A DNA stretch of 6,971 nucleotides from Klenkia sp. (GTDB lineage Bacteria; Actinomycetota; Actinomycetes; Mycobacteriales; Geodermatophilaceae). The notes under the pieces are model-generated. The model ran no database searches and was not told where the DNA came from. It worked only from the letters and a program-made list of their open reading frames with translations. Location of the stretch: the NCBI GenBank assembly GCA_025966215.1, contig JAOPVM010000132.1, forward strand, positions 1 to 6,971, given 5' to 3'. The stretch's first letter is position 1; each line of letters opens with the position of its first letter. Below, one piece after another: positions 1 to 6,971 of this stretch. The position numbers and the translations under genes are program-made.

Positions 1-588
1 AAGAACACCATCCTCAAGGCCTACGACGGCCGCTTCAAGGATCTCTTCGCCGAGATCTTCGCGGCTGAATACGCGGACAAGTTCAAGGCGGCCGGCATTG
101 TCTACGAGCACCGTCTGATCGACGACATGGTCGCCGCCAGCCTCAAGTGGGAGGGCGGCTACGTCTGGGCGTGCAAGAACTACGACGGTGACGTGCAGTC
201 CGACACCGTGGCGCAGGGCTTCGGGTCGCTGGGCCTGATGACCTCGGTGCTGGCCACCCCGGACGGCCAGACCGTCGAGGCCGAGGCCGCGCACGGCACG
301 GTCACCCGGCACTACCGCCAGCACCAGGCCGGCAAGGAGACCTCGACCAACCCGATCGCGTCGATCTTCGCCTGGACCCGGGGCCTGGCCCACCGCGGCA
401 AGCTCGACAACACCCCCGAGGTCACCGAGTTCGCCGAGACCCTCGAGCGCGTCTGCATCGAGACCGTCGAGGGCGGCCAGATGACCAAGGACCTCGCCCT
501 GCTCATCGGCAAGGACGCCCCCTGGCTCACCACCCAGGACTTCCTGGCGGCCATCGACACCAACCTGCAGAAGGCCATGGCTGCCTGA
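1..588 (+). CDS. icd: NADP-dependent isocitrate dehydrogenase, type II (5' truncated)
   Basis: This is the C-terminal 195 residues of an enzyme that oxidatively decarboxylates isocitrate to 2-oxoglutarate in the cytosol, making NADPH for the TCA cycle. The reading frame is open from base 1 and ends at TGA 586-588; by comparison with the roughly 405-residue family about 210 N-terminal residues lie upstream. The fragment is strikingly like the eukaryotic/type II enzyme. It begins KNTILK (the segment carrying the catalytic lysine), and continues with [16 protein letters not shown] (about residues 39-45, metal-binding Asp), NYDGDVQSD (60-68, further metal-binding Asp), [14 protein letters not shown] (93-106, NADP 2'-phosphate recognition by Arg/His), [16 protein letters not shown] (114-129) and MTKDLA near the end. 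Family roles of these motifs are known from the well-studied eukaryotic enzymes; their presence is seen directly. No frameshift or missing key residue is visible in this part. A strong hairpin 10 bp downstream suggests that transcription ends here. Confidence 0.97.
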   Translation, partial: KNTILKAYDGRFKDLFAEIFAAEYADKFKAAGIVYEHRLIDDMVAASLKWEGGYVWACKNYDGDVQSDTVAQGFGSLGLMTSVLATPDGQTVEAEAAHGTVTRHYRQHQAGKETSTNPIASIFAWTRGLAHRGKLDNTPEVTEFAETLERVCIETVEGGQMTKDLALLIGKDAPWLTTQDFLAAIDTNLQKAMAA

Positions 589-598
589 TCCAGGCCCA

Positions 599-643
599 GC
601 ACGGACGGCCCCCTCGACCCCGCGGTCGAGGGGGTCGTCGTGC
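599..643 (+). terminator. Long stem-loop terminator after icd
   Basis: A nearly perfect inverted repeat starts 10 bp after the icd stop. The inner 11 bp are perfect: CCCCCTCGACC (609-619) pairs with GGTCGAGGGGG (624-634) around the tetraloop CCGC. The stem continues outward through a G-T wobble (608/635) and three more pairs, then after one bulged G (604) five further pairs to 599/643, about 20 bp in total. No T-run follows, which is common for terminators in high-GC actinobacteria. Position and strength make termination of icd transcripts the simplest reading. Confidence 0.85.
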
Positions 644-890
644 GTCGCGGCCCGGTTCGGGAACGGGGCTCCCGAACGCGCGGCCGGCCACCGCCGGGCG
701 CAGCGGGCGGCCGGTCTCGTCGGCCGGCGGGCCGACGACGGGGGCTCCGAGCGAGCCCCGAGACCCCCTCTTCCCCGATCACGGGCCGGGTGAGCATGGG
801 CACGTCCGGGCCCGTCCCGGCGTTGCCGGGTGGACCGTCCGACGTGGACGCGGGACCCTGGGGCAGCCCCCGCCCGCACCGAACAACCCA
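644..890. other. Non-coding gap between icd and the CorC-like gene, with tandem hairpins
   Basis: No coding region is supported here; the open frames that cross it have low-complexity Arg/Pro/Gly composition and are GC artefacts. Three perfect hairpins lie close together: 655-662 with 670-677 (8 bp, GTTCGGGA/TCCCGAAC, 7-nt loop), 717-725 with 730-738 (9 bp, TCGTCGGCC/GGCCGACGA, 4-nt loop) and 741-747 with 753-759 (7 bp, GGGGCTC/GAGCCCC, 5-nt loop). A pyrimidine-rich stretch follows at about 763-776. A small GGGG-CAG-CCCC hairpin sits at 860-870, just before the ribosome binding site of the next gene. I cannot pick out a convincing -35/-10 promoter, although one for the downstream gene should lie between about 760 and 890. 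Confidence 0.6.
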
Positions 891-897
891 AGAGGAG
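891..897 (+). promoter_or_regulatory. Ribosome binding site deciding the start of the CorC-like gene
   Basis: AGAGGAG lies 10 nt before GTG 908 and supports that start over the in-frame GTG at 830. The 26 residues the earlier start would add are Pro/Arg-rich and unlike the family, and the first membrane helix begins right after the 908 start. Confidence 0.75.
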
Positions 898-907
898 CAC
901 GCCGCCG

Positions 908-2239
908 GTGAGCGACGTCTGGCTCAACATCGTCATGGTCGTGGTCTTCGTGCTGATCGGCGGAGCGTTCGCCGGAGCCGAGATCGCCCTGGTCTCGCTG
1001 CGGGAGTCCCAGGTCCGCGCGCTGGCCGAGAAGGGCAAGCGCGGGCAGTCCCTGAGCACCCTGCTGGCCACCCCGAACCGCTTCCTCGCCGCCGTCCAGG
1101 TCGGGGTCACCCTCGCCGGGTTCTTCTCCGCGGCCTTCGGTGCGAGCACGCTGTCCGCCCCGCTGGGCGACTGGCTGGTCGGGCTGGGGCTCCGGGAGGG
1201 CATCGCCGACCCGCTGAGCTTCGTGCTGGTCACCATCGGGATCAGCTACCTGTCGCTGGTGGTCGGTGAGCTGACCCCCAAGCGGCTGGCCCTGCAGCGC
1301 GCCGAGGGCTTCTCCCTCGTCGTCGCCGGGCCGCTGAACCGGATCGCCACGGCCTTCCGCCCGATCATCTGGCTGCTGTCGAAGTCCACCGACGTCCTGG
1401 TCCGGCTGCTGGGCGGTGACCCGAAGCAGAGCGGGGAGTCGATCAGCCAGGAGGAGCTCCGGGACCTGGTCGCCGCGCACGAGTCGCTGTCCAGCGACGA
1501 GCGCCGGCTCATCGACGAGGTGTTCCGCGCCGGTGACCGCGAGGTCCGCGAGGTGATGACCCCGCGCACCGAGGTCGACTTCCTCGAGGCCTCGATGACG
1601 GCGTCCCGGGCGGCCAAGCTGGTCGCGGAGTCCAGCCGCTCGCGCTACCCGGTGGTGGGCAGGAGCCAGGACGACGTCGTCGGGTTCGTGCACGTCCGCG
1701 ACCTGTTCCTGCCCAACCACCCGGCCGGGCGCGCGGCCACCGTCGGGGACCTGGCCCGCGAGGTCAAGCAGCTGCCCGGCACCGCCGGGGTGCTCACCGC
1801 GCTGTCGGAGATGCGCAAGGAGAGCCAGCACCTGGCGATCGTCGTCGACGAGTACGGCGGCACCGACGGCATCGTCACCCTGGAGGACCTCATCGAGGAG
1901 GTCATCGGGGAGATCTACGACGAGTACGACGAGGACGCCGCCCCGGAGACCGACGAGCCCACCGACGGCCCGCACGACGTCGACGGCCTGCTCAACCTGG
2001 ACGACTTCTCCGAGGCGACCGGCCTGGAGCTGCCCGAGGGCCCGTACGAGACCGTCGCCGGCTGGGTGCTCGCCGAGCTCGGCCGCATCCCCGCCGTGGG
2101 GGACGCGGTGGAGCACGAGGGCCGTGCGATCACCGTCACCGAGCTCGACGGCCGCCGGATCTCCCGGCTCAGCGTCGCCCCGGCCCCGCCGGCCGAGATC
2201 GACGGCGACACCGTCCGCGCCGGCGTTCCCGCGACCTAA
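908..2239 (+). CDS. CNNM/CBS-domain transporter of the CorC/HlyC (hemolysin-like) family
   Basis: A 443-residue inner-membrane protein with the full family architecture. Residues 1-195 are the CNNM (DUF21) membrane domain: hydrophobic segments near 5-27, 62-82, 103-120 and 136-158, an AGAEIALVSLRESQ motif at 22-35, NRFLAAVQVGVTLAG around 57-71, and the hallmark GELTPKRLALQ at 120-130. Residues about 213-338 are a CBS pair, starting at EVMTPRTEVDF and including RYPVVG, GFVHVRDLF and the signature DEYGGTDGIVTLEDLIEE (314-331). Residues about 355-422 are the CorC_HlyC (transporter-associated) domain. A very acidic linker, rich in Asp/Glu, joins the last two at about 335-356. Relatives are Mg2+/Co2+ transport or efflux proteins, and the CBS pair of such proteins binds adenine nucleotides; the name hemolysin is historical. 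Ion and direction of transport cannot be read from the sequence. The gene stands alone, between the icd terminator region and convergent galE. Confidence 0.93.
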   Translation: MSDVWLNIVMVVVFVLIGGAFAGAEIALVSLRESQVRALAEKGKRGQSLSTLLATPNRFLAAVQVGVTLAGFFSAAFGASTLSAPLGDWLVGLGLREGIADPLSFVLVTIGISYLSLVVGELTPKRLALQRAEGFSLVVAGPLNRIATAFRPIIWLLSKSTDVLVRLLGGDPKQSGESISQEELRDLVAAHESLSSDERRLIDEVFRAGDREVREVMTPRTEVDFLEASMTASRAAKLVAESSRSRYPVVGRSQDDVVGFVHVRDLFLPNHPAGRAATVGDLAREVKQLPGTAGVLTALSEMRKESQHLAIVVDEYGGTDGIVTLEDLIEEVIGEIYDEYDEDAAPETDEPTDGPHDVDGLLNLDDFSEATGLELPEGPYETVAGWVLAELGRIPAVGDAVEHEGRAITVTELDGRRISRLSVAPAPPAEIDGDTVRAGVPAT

Positions 2240-3240
2240 CGGCCCTGGTGCAGGGTCCTGCCGGGAGCCTGGGAGGGGTGGGGGGCAGCGGGGTCCTGCT
2301 GGAGGGCCCAGGCGTCGCGGACCATGGTGGTCAACGCCGCGTGCTGCGGGGTCCAGCCGAGGTCGGCGCGGATCCGGGCCGAGGAGGCGACCAGCTGGGC
2401 GGGGTCACCGGCCCGGCGGTCGCCGACGACGACGGGGACCGGGTGCCCGGTGACCTCGCGGACGGCCTCGACCACCTGCTGCACGCTGAACCCGGTGCCG
2501 TTGCCCAGGTTGTAGACCCGGTGCTCGCCCGCGGCCGGTGCCGGCAGGGCCAGGAGGTGGGCGTCGGCGAGGTCGAGCACGTGCACGTAGTCGCGGACGC
2601 AGGTGCCGTCGGGCGTCGGGTAGTCGTCGCCGTAGACGGTGATCGCCTCGCGGGTGCCGGCGGCGACCTGCAGGGCGATCGGGACGAGGTGGGTCTCGGT
2701 GGCGTGCCGCTCACCCAGGCCGTGCCCGGCGCCGGCCACGTTGAAGTAGCGCAGGCTCACCGCGGCGAAGGAGTGCGCCACCGCGTAGGAGGTCAGCATG
2801 TGGTCCACGGCCAGCTTGGAGGCGCCGTAGGTGTTGGTCGGCCGGGTGGGGGCGTCCTCGGTGACGGGCACCGACGCGGGCTCGCCGTAGGTGGCCGCGG
2901 TCGAGGAGAAGACGATCCGCCGGCAGTCGACGGCACGCATGGCCTCCAGCAGCGCCAGCGAGCCGCCGACGTTGGTGTGCCAGTAGTCCTCGGGGGAGAC
3001 CTGGCTGGCCCCGACCAGGCTCTTTGCCGCGAAGTGCAGCACCGCCTCGGGCCGGACGTCGTCCAGCACCGGACCGGAGTCGTGCAGGGAGGCCTGCACG
3101 AACCCCGCTCCGGCCGGGACGGCGTCGGCGTGACCGGTCGACAGGTCGTCCAGCACGGTCACCTCGTGGCCCCCCTCCAGGAGGGAGGCCGTGACTACGC
3201 TGCCGATGTAGCCGGCTCCACCGGCGACCAGAACTCGCAT
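2236..3240 (-). CDS. galE: UDP-glucose 4-epimerase
   Basis: A 334-residue cytosolic enzyme of the extended short-chain dehydrogenase family that interconverts UDP-glucose and UDP-galactose with bound NAD, for the Leloir pathway and galactose-containing surface glycans. Seen in order: the NAD-binding glycine motif GGAGYIGS (7-14), VLDDLSTGH (29-37), HFAAKSLVGAS (69-79), FSSTAATYGE (111-120, with Thr114 at the catalytic Ser/Thr site), the YGASK catalytic Tyr138/Lys142 pair, RYFNVAGA (164-171), CVRDYVHVLDLADAH (214-228), YNLGNGTGFSV (243-253) and RAGDPAQLVASS (276-287). The full set makes GalE much more likely than another sugar epimerase. The start is ATG 3240, because GGGAGG on the minus strand (3254-3249) sits 8 nt before it; an in-frame GTG two codons earlier would be only 2 nt from that site. 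The last 20 or so residues are a Pro/Gln/Ala-rich tail beyond the usual fold. The stop overlaps that of the convergent CorC-like gene. Confidence 0.95.
   Translation of the reverse strand: MRVLVAGGAGYIGSVVTASLLEGGHEVTVLDDLSTGHADAVPAGAGFVQASLHDSGPVLDDVRPEAVLHFAAKSLVGASQVSPEDYWHTNVGGSLALLEAMRAVDCRRIVFSSTAATYGEPASVPVTEDAPTRPTNTYGASKLAVDHMLTSYAVAHSFAAVSLRYFNVAGAGHGLGERHATETHLVPIALQVAAGTREAITVYGDDYPTPDGTCVRDYVHVLDLADAHLLALPAPAAGEHRVYNLGNGTGFSVQQVVEAVREVTGHPVPVVVGDRRAGDPAQLVASSARIRADLGWTPQHAALTTMVRDAWALQQDPAAPHPSQAPGRTLHQGR
2241..2257 (+). terminator. Possible short terminator hairpin for the CorC-like gene
   Basis: GGCCCTG (2241-2247) pairs with CAGGGTC (2251-2257), seven pairs including one G-T wobble, around a 3-nt GTG loop. 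It starts one base after the CorC-like stop codon and lies within the 3' end of galE on the other strand. No T-run follows. It may terminate the plus-strand transcript, but short GC hairpins are frequent in such DNA. Confidence 0.3.
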
Positions 3241-3277
3241 GCGCACAGCCTCCCACCCAGCTCAGGAGGACCCTCCC
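3241..3277. promoter_or_regulatory. Compact divergent start region between galE and pat
   Basis: Only 37 bp separate the two divergent start codons. The region contains a Shine-Dalgarno for galE (CCTCCC at 3249-3254, read GGGAGG on the minus strand) and a near-perfect one for pat (AGGAGGA at 3264-3270, 7 nt before GTG 3278), with just 9 bp between them. There is no room for two ordinary promoters inside the gap, so at least one should lie in the coding sequence of the opposite gene. No -10 or -35 element is evident. The galE ATG sits in the 8-bp palindrome CGCATGCG (3236-3243). Confidence 0.7.
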
Positions 3278-4388
3278 GTGGTCAGCCCCCGTCCCGCCGT
3301 GTCCGCCCTCCCGGTCTACCGGCCCGGTCGCAACCCGGCCGACCTGGCCCGGGAGATCGGGGTGCCGCGCGCGGTGAAGCTGGCCAGCAACGAGGTGGCC
3401 TTCCCGCCGCTGCCCGCCGTCGTCCGGGCGATCGCCGACACCGCGGGGGAGACCAACCGCTACCCGGACAACGGCGCCGGGGTGCTGACCGCGGCGCTGG
3501 CCGCCCGCTACGACGTCGACCCCGCGCAGATCGCCACCGGGTGCGGTGCGGTGATGCTCTGCCAGCAGCTGGCCCAGGCATTCACCGACCCGGGCACCAG
3601 CATGGCCTTCGCCTGGCGGTCCTTCGAGATGTACCCGCTGCTGGCCCAGGTGGCCGGTGCCCGCGCGGTGCAGGTGCCGCTGGTGCCCGGCGTCGAGGGC
3701 GGCCCGGCCGACACCCACGACCTGGACGCGCTGCTGGCCGCCGTCGACGACACCACCCGGGTGGTCTTCGTCTGCAACCCCAACAACCCGACCGGGACGG
3801 CGGTCCGTCGCGCCGAGCTGGAGCGCTTCCTCGACGCGGTCCCGGCCAGCACGCTGGTCGTGCTGGACGAGGCCTACCGGGAGTTCGTCACCGACCCCGA
3901 GGTGCCCGACGGCATCGAGCTGATGCGCGGGCGGCTGAACGTCGCGGTGCTGCGCACGTTCTCCAAGGCCTGGGGCCTGGCCGGCCTGCGGGTCGGCTAC
4001 CTCATCGCCGAGGACCCGGCCGTGGCCGAGGCCGTCCGCAAGACCCACGTGCCGTTCAGCGTCTCGATGCTGGCCCAGGCCGCCGCGGTCGCCGCCCTGG
4101 CCAGCGAGGACGAGGTGGTCGCCCGGGTCGCTGAGGTCACCGCCGAACGCACCCGGCTGACCGAGGAGCTGCGCCGTCGGGGTCACGCCGTCGCAGACAG
4201 CCAGGCCAACTTCGTGTGGCTGCCGGTGGGGGAGGAGGCCGCGGGCTTGGCCGCCGCGCTGGAGGCCCGGGCGGTCATCACCCGGCCCTTCGCCGGGGAG
4301 GGCGTGCGGGTCACCGTGGGCACCCCGGAGGAGGACGACGTCTTCCTCGCCGCGCTGGACGCGGTGACCGCCGCCACGTCTGCGGCCT

Positions 4389-4390
<2 letters not shown>
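3278..4390 (+). CDS. pat: Aromatic amino acid (phenylalanine) aminotransferase, HisC-like class I/II
   Basis: A 370-residue cytosolic PLP-dependent fold type I aminotransferase. Visible features: KLASNE (34-39), NRYPDNG (60-66), GCGAVMLCQQL (88-98), WRSFEMYP (113-120), CNPNNPTG (166-173, Asn170 on the cofactor ring), DEAY (197-200, Asp197 on the pyridine nitrogen), TFSKAWGLAGLRVGY (227-241, with PLP-binding Lys230 and phosphate-contacting Arg238), SQANFVWLP (308-316) and RVTVGTPEE (344-352, Arg344 as the expected substrate-carboxylate contact). The GCG-V-LCQQL and WRSFE-YP segments match, from memory, the mycobacterial Pat/HisC2 protein more than the histidine-pathway HisC, so transfer of an amino group between glutamate-type donors and phenylpyruvate is the better call. 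No other his genes are present, which agrees. Histidinol-phosphate transaminase remains the alternative. GTG 3278 is chosen because a near-perfect Shine-Dalgarno lies 7 nt upstream; an in-frame ATG at 3239 has none and overlaps the galE start. Confidence 0.88.
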
Positions 4391-5464
<1,074 letters not shown>

Positions 5465-5465
5465 G

Positions 5466-5479
5466 GGGCCCGCGGGCCC
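5466..5479. repeat. 14-bp perfect palindrome between trpS and the 2H phosphoesterase gene
   Basis: GGGCCCGCGGGCCC is a perfect palindrome beginning 1 bp after the trpS stop codon. It can fold as a 5-bp stem with a CGCG loop, and abuts the GGAGA (5480-5484) that serves as ribosome binding site for the next gene. It may modulate translation or processing, or simply reflect GC richness. Confidence 0.5.
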
Positions 5480-5489
5480 GGAGATCGGC

Positions 5490-6086
5490 GTGAGCCGCCC
5501 CGACCGCCGGCACGACGACACGTTCGTGCCCCGCCGGTCCAACCGCCGCAGCACCGCCGACACCGCTGTCCTCGGCGTCGTCGTCGACGTCCCGGAGCCG
5601 TGGGCCCAGCTGCTCGTGGACTGGCGCACCAAGTGCGGTGACCCGCAGGCCAGCCTGGTGCCCCCGCACGTGACGCTGCTGCCGCCCACCGAGGTCGCCG
5701 TCGCCGACCGCCCCTCGATCACGGCGCACCTGGCCGACGTCGCCCGCGCGCACCCGCCCTTCGACGTCCACCTGCGGGGCACGGGCACCTTCCGCCCGGT
5801 CTCGGAGGTCGTGTTCGTCGCGGTGGCCGACGGCGTGGCCGACTGCGCGTCGGTCGCCGACGACGTGCGCACCGGGCCGTTGCAGCGTCCGTTGTCCTTC
5901 CCGTACCACCCGCACGTGACCGTGGCCCACGACGTGCCCACCGACATGCTCGACATGGCCCAGTCCGAGCTGGCCGACGTCGACGCCCGCTTCCGGGTCG
6001 AGCACTTCACCGAGTTCGAGCAGCTGCCCTCGGGTGCCTGGGCCGTGGCCCGCCAGCACCCGCTGACCGGACCGGCACGCACCTGA
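5490..6086 (+). CDS. 2'-5' RNA ligase / 2H phosphoesterase family protein
   Basis: A 198-residue soluble protein with the two HxT motifs that define the 2H superfamily: HVT at 60-62 (in PPHVTLLPPT) and HVT at 142-144 (in YHPHVTVAHDV). The two histidines form the catalytic pair in this fold, which acts on 2',3'- or 1'',2''-cyclic phosphates and 2'-5' phosphodiester bonds. Other fitting segments are VLGVVVDVPEPW (27-38, first beta strand) and FEQLPSGAWAVAR (176-188, last strand). The true substrate is not known from sequence; ligase is a family label, and cyclic phosphodiesterase activity is at least as likely. The first 22 or so residues are rich in Arg (about seven) and precede the fold. GTG 5490 is chosen because GGAGA lies 5 nt upstream; a GTG at 5526 is in frame but has no ribosome binding site. 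Position between trpS and a BrkB gene suggests co-transcription. Confidence 0.88.
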   Translation: MSRPDRRHDDTFVPRRSNRRSTADTAVLGVVVDVPEPWAQLLVDWRTKCGDPQASLVPPHVTLLPPTEVAVADRPSITAHLADVARAHPPFDVHLRGTGTFRPVSEVVFVAVADGVADCASVADDVRTGPLQRPLSFPYHPHVTVAHDVPTDMLDMAQSELADVDARFRVEHFTEFEQLPSGAWAVARQHPLTGPART

Positions 6087-6110
6087 GCGCACCGTCGTCC
6101 CCACCCGCGG

Positions 6111-6117
6111 AGGGAGG
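6111..6117 (+). promoter_or_regulatory. Strong ribosome binding site for the YihY/BrkB gene
   Basis: AGGGAGG, within a longer purine run (6109-6120), lies 7 nt before GTG 6125 and fixes that start; no other in-frame start codon is close. It is the only notable element in the 38-bp gap. Confidence 0.8.
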
Positions 6118-6124
6118 GGGCAAC

Positions 6125-6971
6125 GTGCTGACCCGGTCCATCGACCGGCTGCGGGACCTGCTGCACCGGGAACGGTCCCGTCGTCCCTGGCTGGACCACC
6201 TGGTGCACGCCGGTGGGCAGTACAACCGCGCCCAGGGCGACCTGCTGGCCTCCGGGGTCACCTACTACGTGTTCCTGGCGCTGTTCCCCGTCGTGCTGCT
6301 CGCCGCCTCGATCGCCGGCTTCGTGCTGGCCGGCAGCCCGCTGCTCCAGCTGCAGCTGATCGACGCCATCCGGGAGGCGGTGCCCGGTGGCACCGGCCAG
6401 CAGCTGGCCAGCGAGGTCACCGGCGCGATCGACGCGCGCAGCACGACCGGCGTCATCGGCCTGGTCGGCTTCCTGTTCGTCGGCCTGGGCGCGGTGGACA
6501 AGCTCCGCGTCGGGATGGACATCGTCTGGCGCGGCCACCCCGACCGGCCCGACTTCCTCGGCGACCGGGTCAAGGACCTGCTGGTGCTGCTCGGCTTCGC
6601 CGGGGCCGGGGTGCTGTCGATCAGCATCACCGCCGGGACCACGACCGCCGCGACGTCCCTGCTGGACGTGCTGGGTGTGGACGAGGTGCCCGGCTACTTC
6701 CTGCTGGTCTCGGCGCTGGGCATCGGACTGGTCCTGGTGGGGGACACCCTGGTGTTCCTCTGGCTGCTCAAGGGCGTGCCGAACACCCCCTACCGGGTAC
6801 GGGAGCTGCTGCCCGGTGCCGTCTTCGGCGCCGTCGGGTTCGAGGTGCTCAAGTTCCTCGGCGCCTACTACCTGAACCTGATCGGCGGCAACGCCACCGT
6901 CTCGGCCTTCGGCGGCTTCGTCGGGCTGATCATCTGGATCAACGTGGTCGCCCGGTTCGCCTTCTTCACGG
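6125..6971 (+). CDS. YihY/virulence factor BrkB family membrane protein (3' truncated)
   Basis: The first 282 residues of an inner-membrane protein that runs off the window edge. After a basic cytoplasmic N terminus (about 1-42, rich in Arg and His) come about six hydrophobic segments: near 44-69, 107-124, 151-170, 190-215, 228-248 and 261 to the edge. The first carries the family-type sequence GVTYYVFLALFPVVLL (44-59), and the region KFLGAYYLNLIGGNATVSAF (243-262) followed by GGFVGLIIWIN matches the conserved C-terminal part of BrkB proteins. GAVDKLRVGMDIVWRG (122-137) is the conserved loop after the second segment. Older databases call such proteins ribonuclease BN, an error because the real RNase BN (RbnZ) is unrelated. 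Function is not established; transporter-like roles have been proposed. A cytosolic C-terminal tail, common in actinobacterial members, would lie past the window. Confidence 0.92.
   Translation, partial: MLTRSIDRLRDLLHRERSRRPWLDHLVHAGGQYNRAQGDLLASGVTYYVFLALFPVVLLAASIAGFVLAGSPLLQLQLIDAIREAVPGGTGQQLASEVTGAIDARSTTGVIGLVGFLFVGLGAVDKLRVGMDIVWRGHPDRPDFLGDRVKDLLVLLGFAGAGVLSISITAGTTTAATSLLDVLGVDEVPGYFLLVSALGIGLVLVGDTLVFLWLLKGVPNTPYRVRELLPGAVFGAVGFEVLKFLGAYYLNLIGGNATVSAFGGFVGLIIWINVVARFAFFT

Noticed and set aside
640..1269. Plus-strand open frame covering the icd-corC gap
   Set aside because: Arg/Pro/Gly low complexity, no ribosome binding site that I can see, and it runs out of frame into the CorC-like gene.
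779..2116. Minus-strand open frame of 445 codons opposite the CorC-like gene
   Set aside because: Composition is repetitive Gly/Asp/Val/Leu/Gln without recognisable domains, and the plus strand encodes a complete CNNM-CBS-CorC protein.
3239..3277. Earlier ATG start for pat
   Set aside because: It has no Shine-Dalgarno, overlaps the divergent galE start codon, and adds 13 residues not typical of the family. GTG 3278 has a near-perfect site 7 nt upstream.
2248..4134. Plus-strand open frame of 628 codons across galE and pat
   Set aside because: It is antisense to galE and out of frame with pat; the Gly/Arg/Val-rich product has no motif.

Overview
The window is a stretch of ordinary chromosomal core genome from a very GC-rich actinobacterium. 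The codon third positions are almost all G or C, GTG starts are common, and the proteins resemble actinobacterial versions of their families (for example the tryptophanyl-tRNA synthetase and the aromatic aminotransferase are close to mycobacterial sequences as I recall them). A Geodermatophilaceae-like or related soil actinobacterium is plausible, but that is inference. I see no mobile elements, CRISPR, tRNA, rRNA or signs of recent transfer.

Layout. Positions 1-588 hold the 3' part of icd (NADP-dependent isocitrate dehydrogenase, eukaryote-like type II), closed by a strong 20-bp stem-loop. A 319-bp non-coding gap follows, rich in hairpins. A CorC/HlyC-type (CNNM-CBS-CorC) membrane protein lies at 908-2239 (+). 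It converges tail to tail with galE (2236-3240, -), and the two stop codons overlap. galE diverges from an aromatic amino acid aminotransferase (pat, 3278-4390, +) across only 37 bp, which hold both ribosome binding sites. Then trpS (4445-5464), a 2'-5' RNA ligase/2H phosphoesterase family gene (5490-6086) and a YihY/BrkB family membrane protein (6125 to the window edge, 3' truncated) run in the same direction with gaps of 25 and 38 bp, and probably form an operon.

How the genes work together. There is no single pathway here. icd serves the TCA cycle and NADPH supply, galE makes UDP-galactose for surface polysaccharides, and pat carries out the phenylpyruvate/phenylalanine transamination. trpS charges tRNA-Trp. 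The 2H phosphoesterase and BrkB proteins have no settled role in this setting. The nearest thing to an under-described unit is the trpS / 2H-phosphoesterase / BrkB cluster. The other points of interest are arrangements: stop-codon overlap, a compact divergent start region, and clustered hairpins. I do not see convincing evidence of a novel defence, biosynthetic or mobile system.
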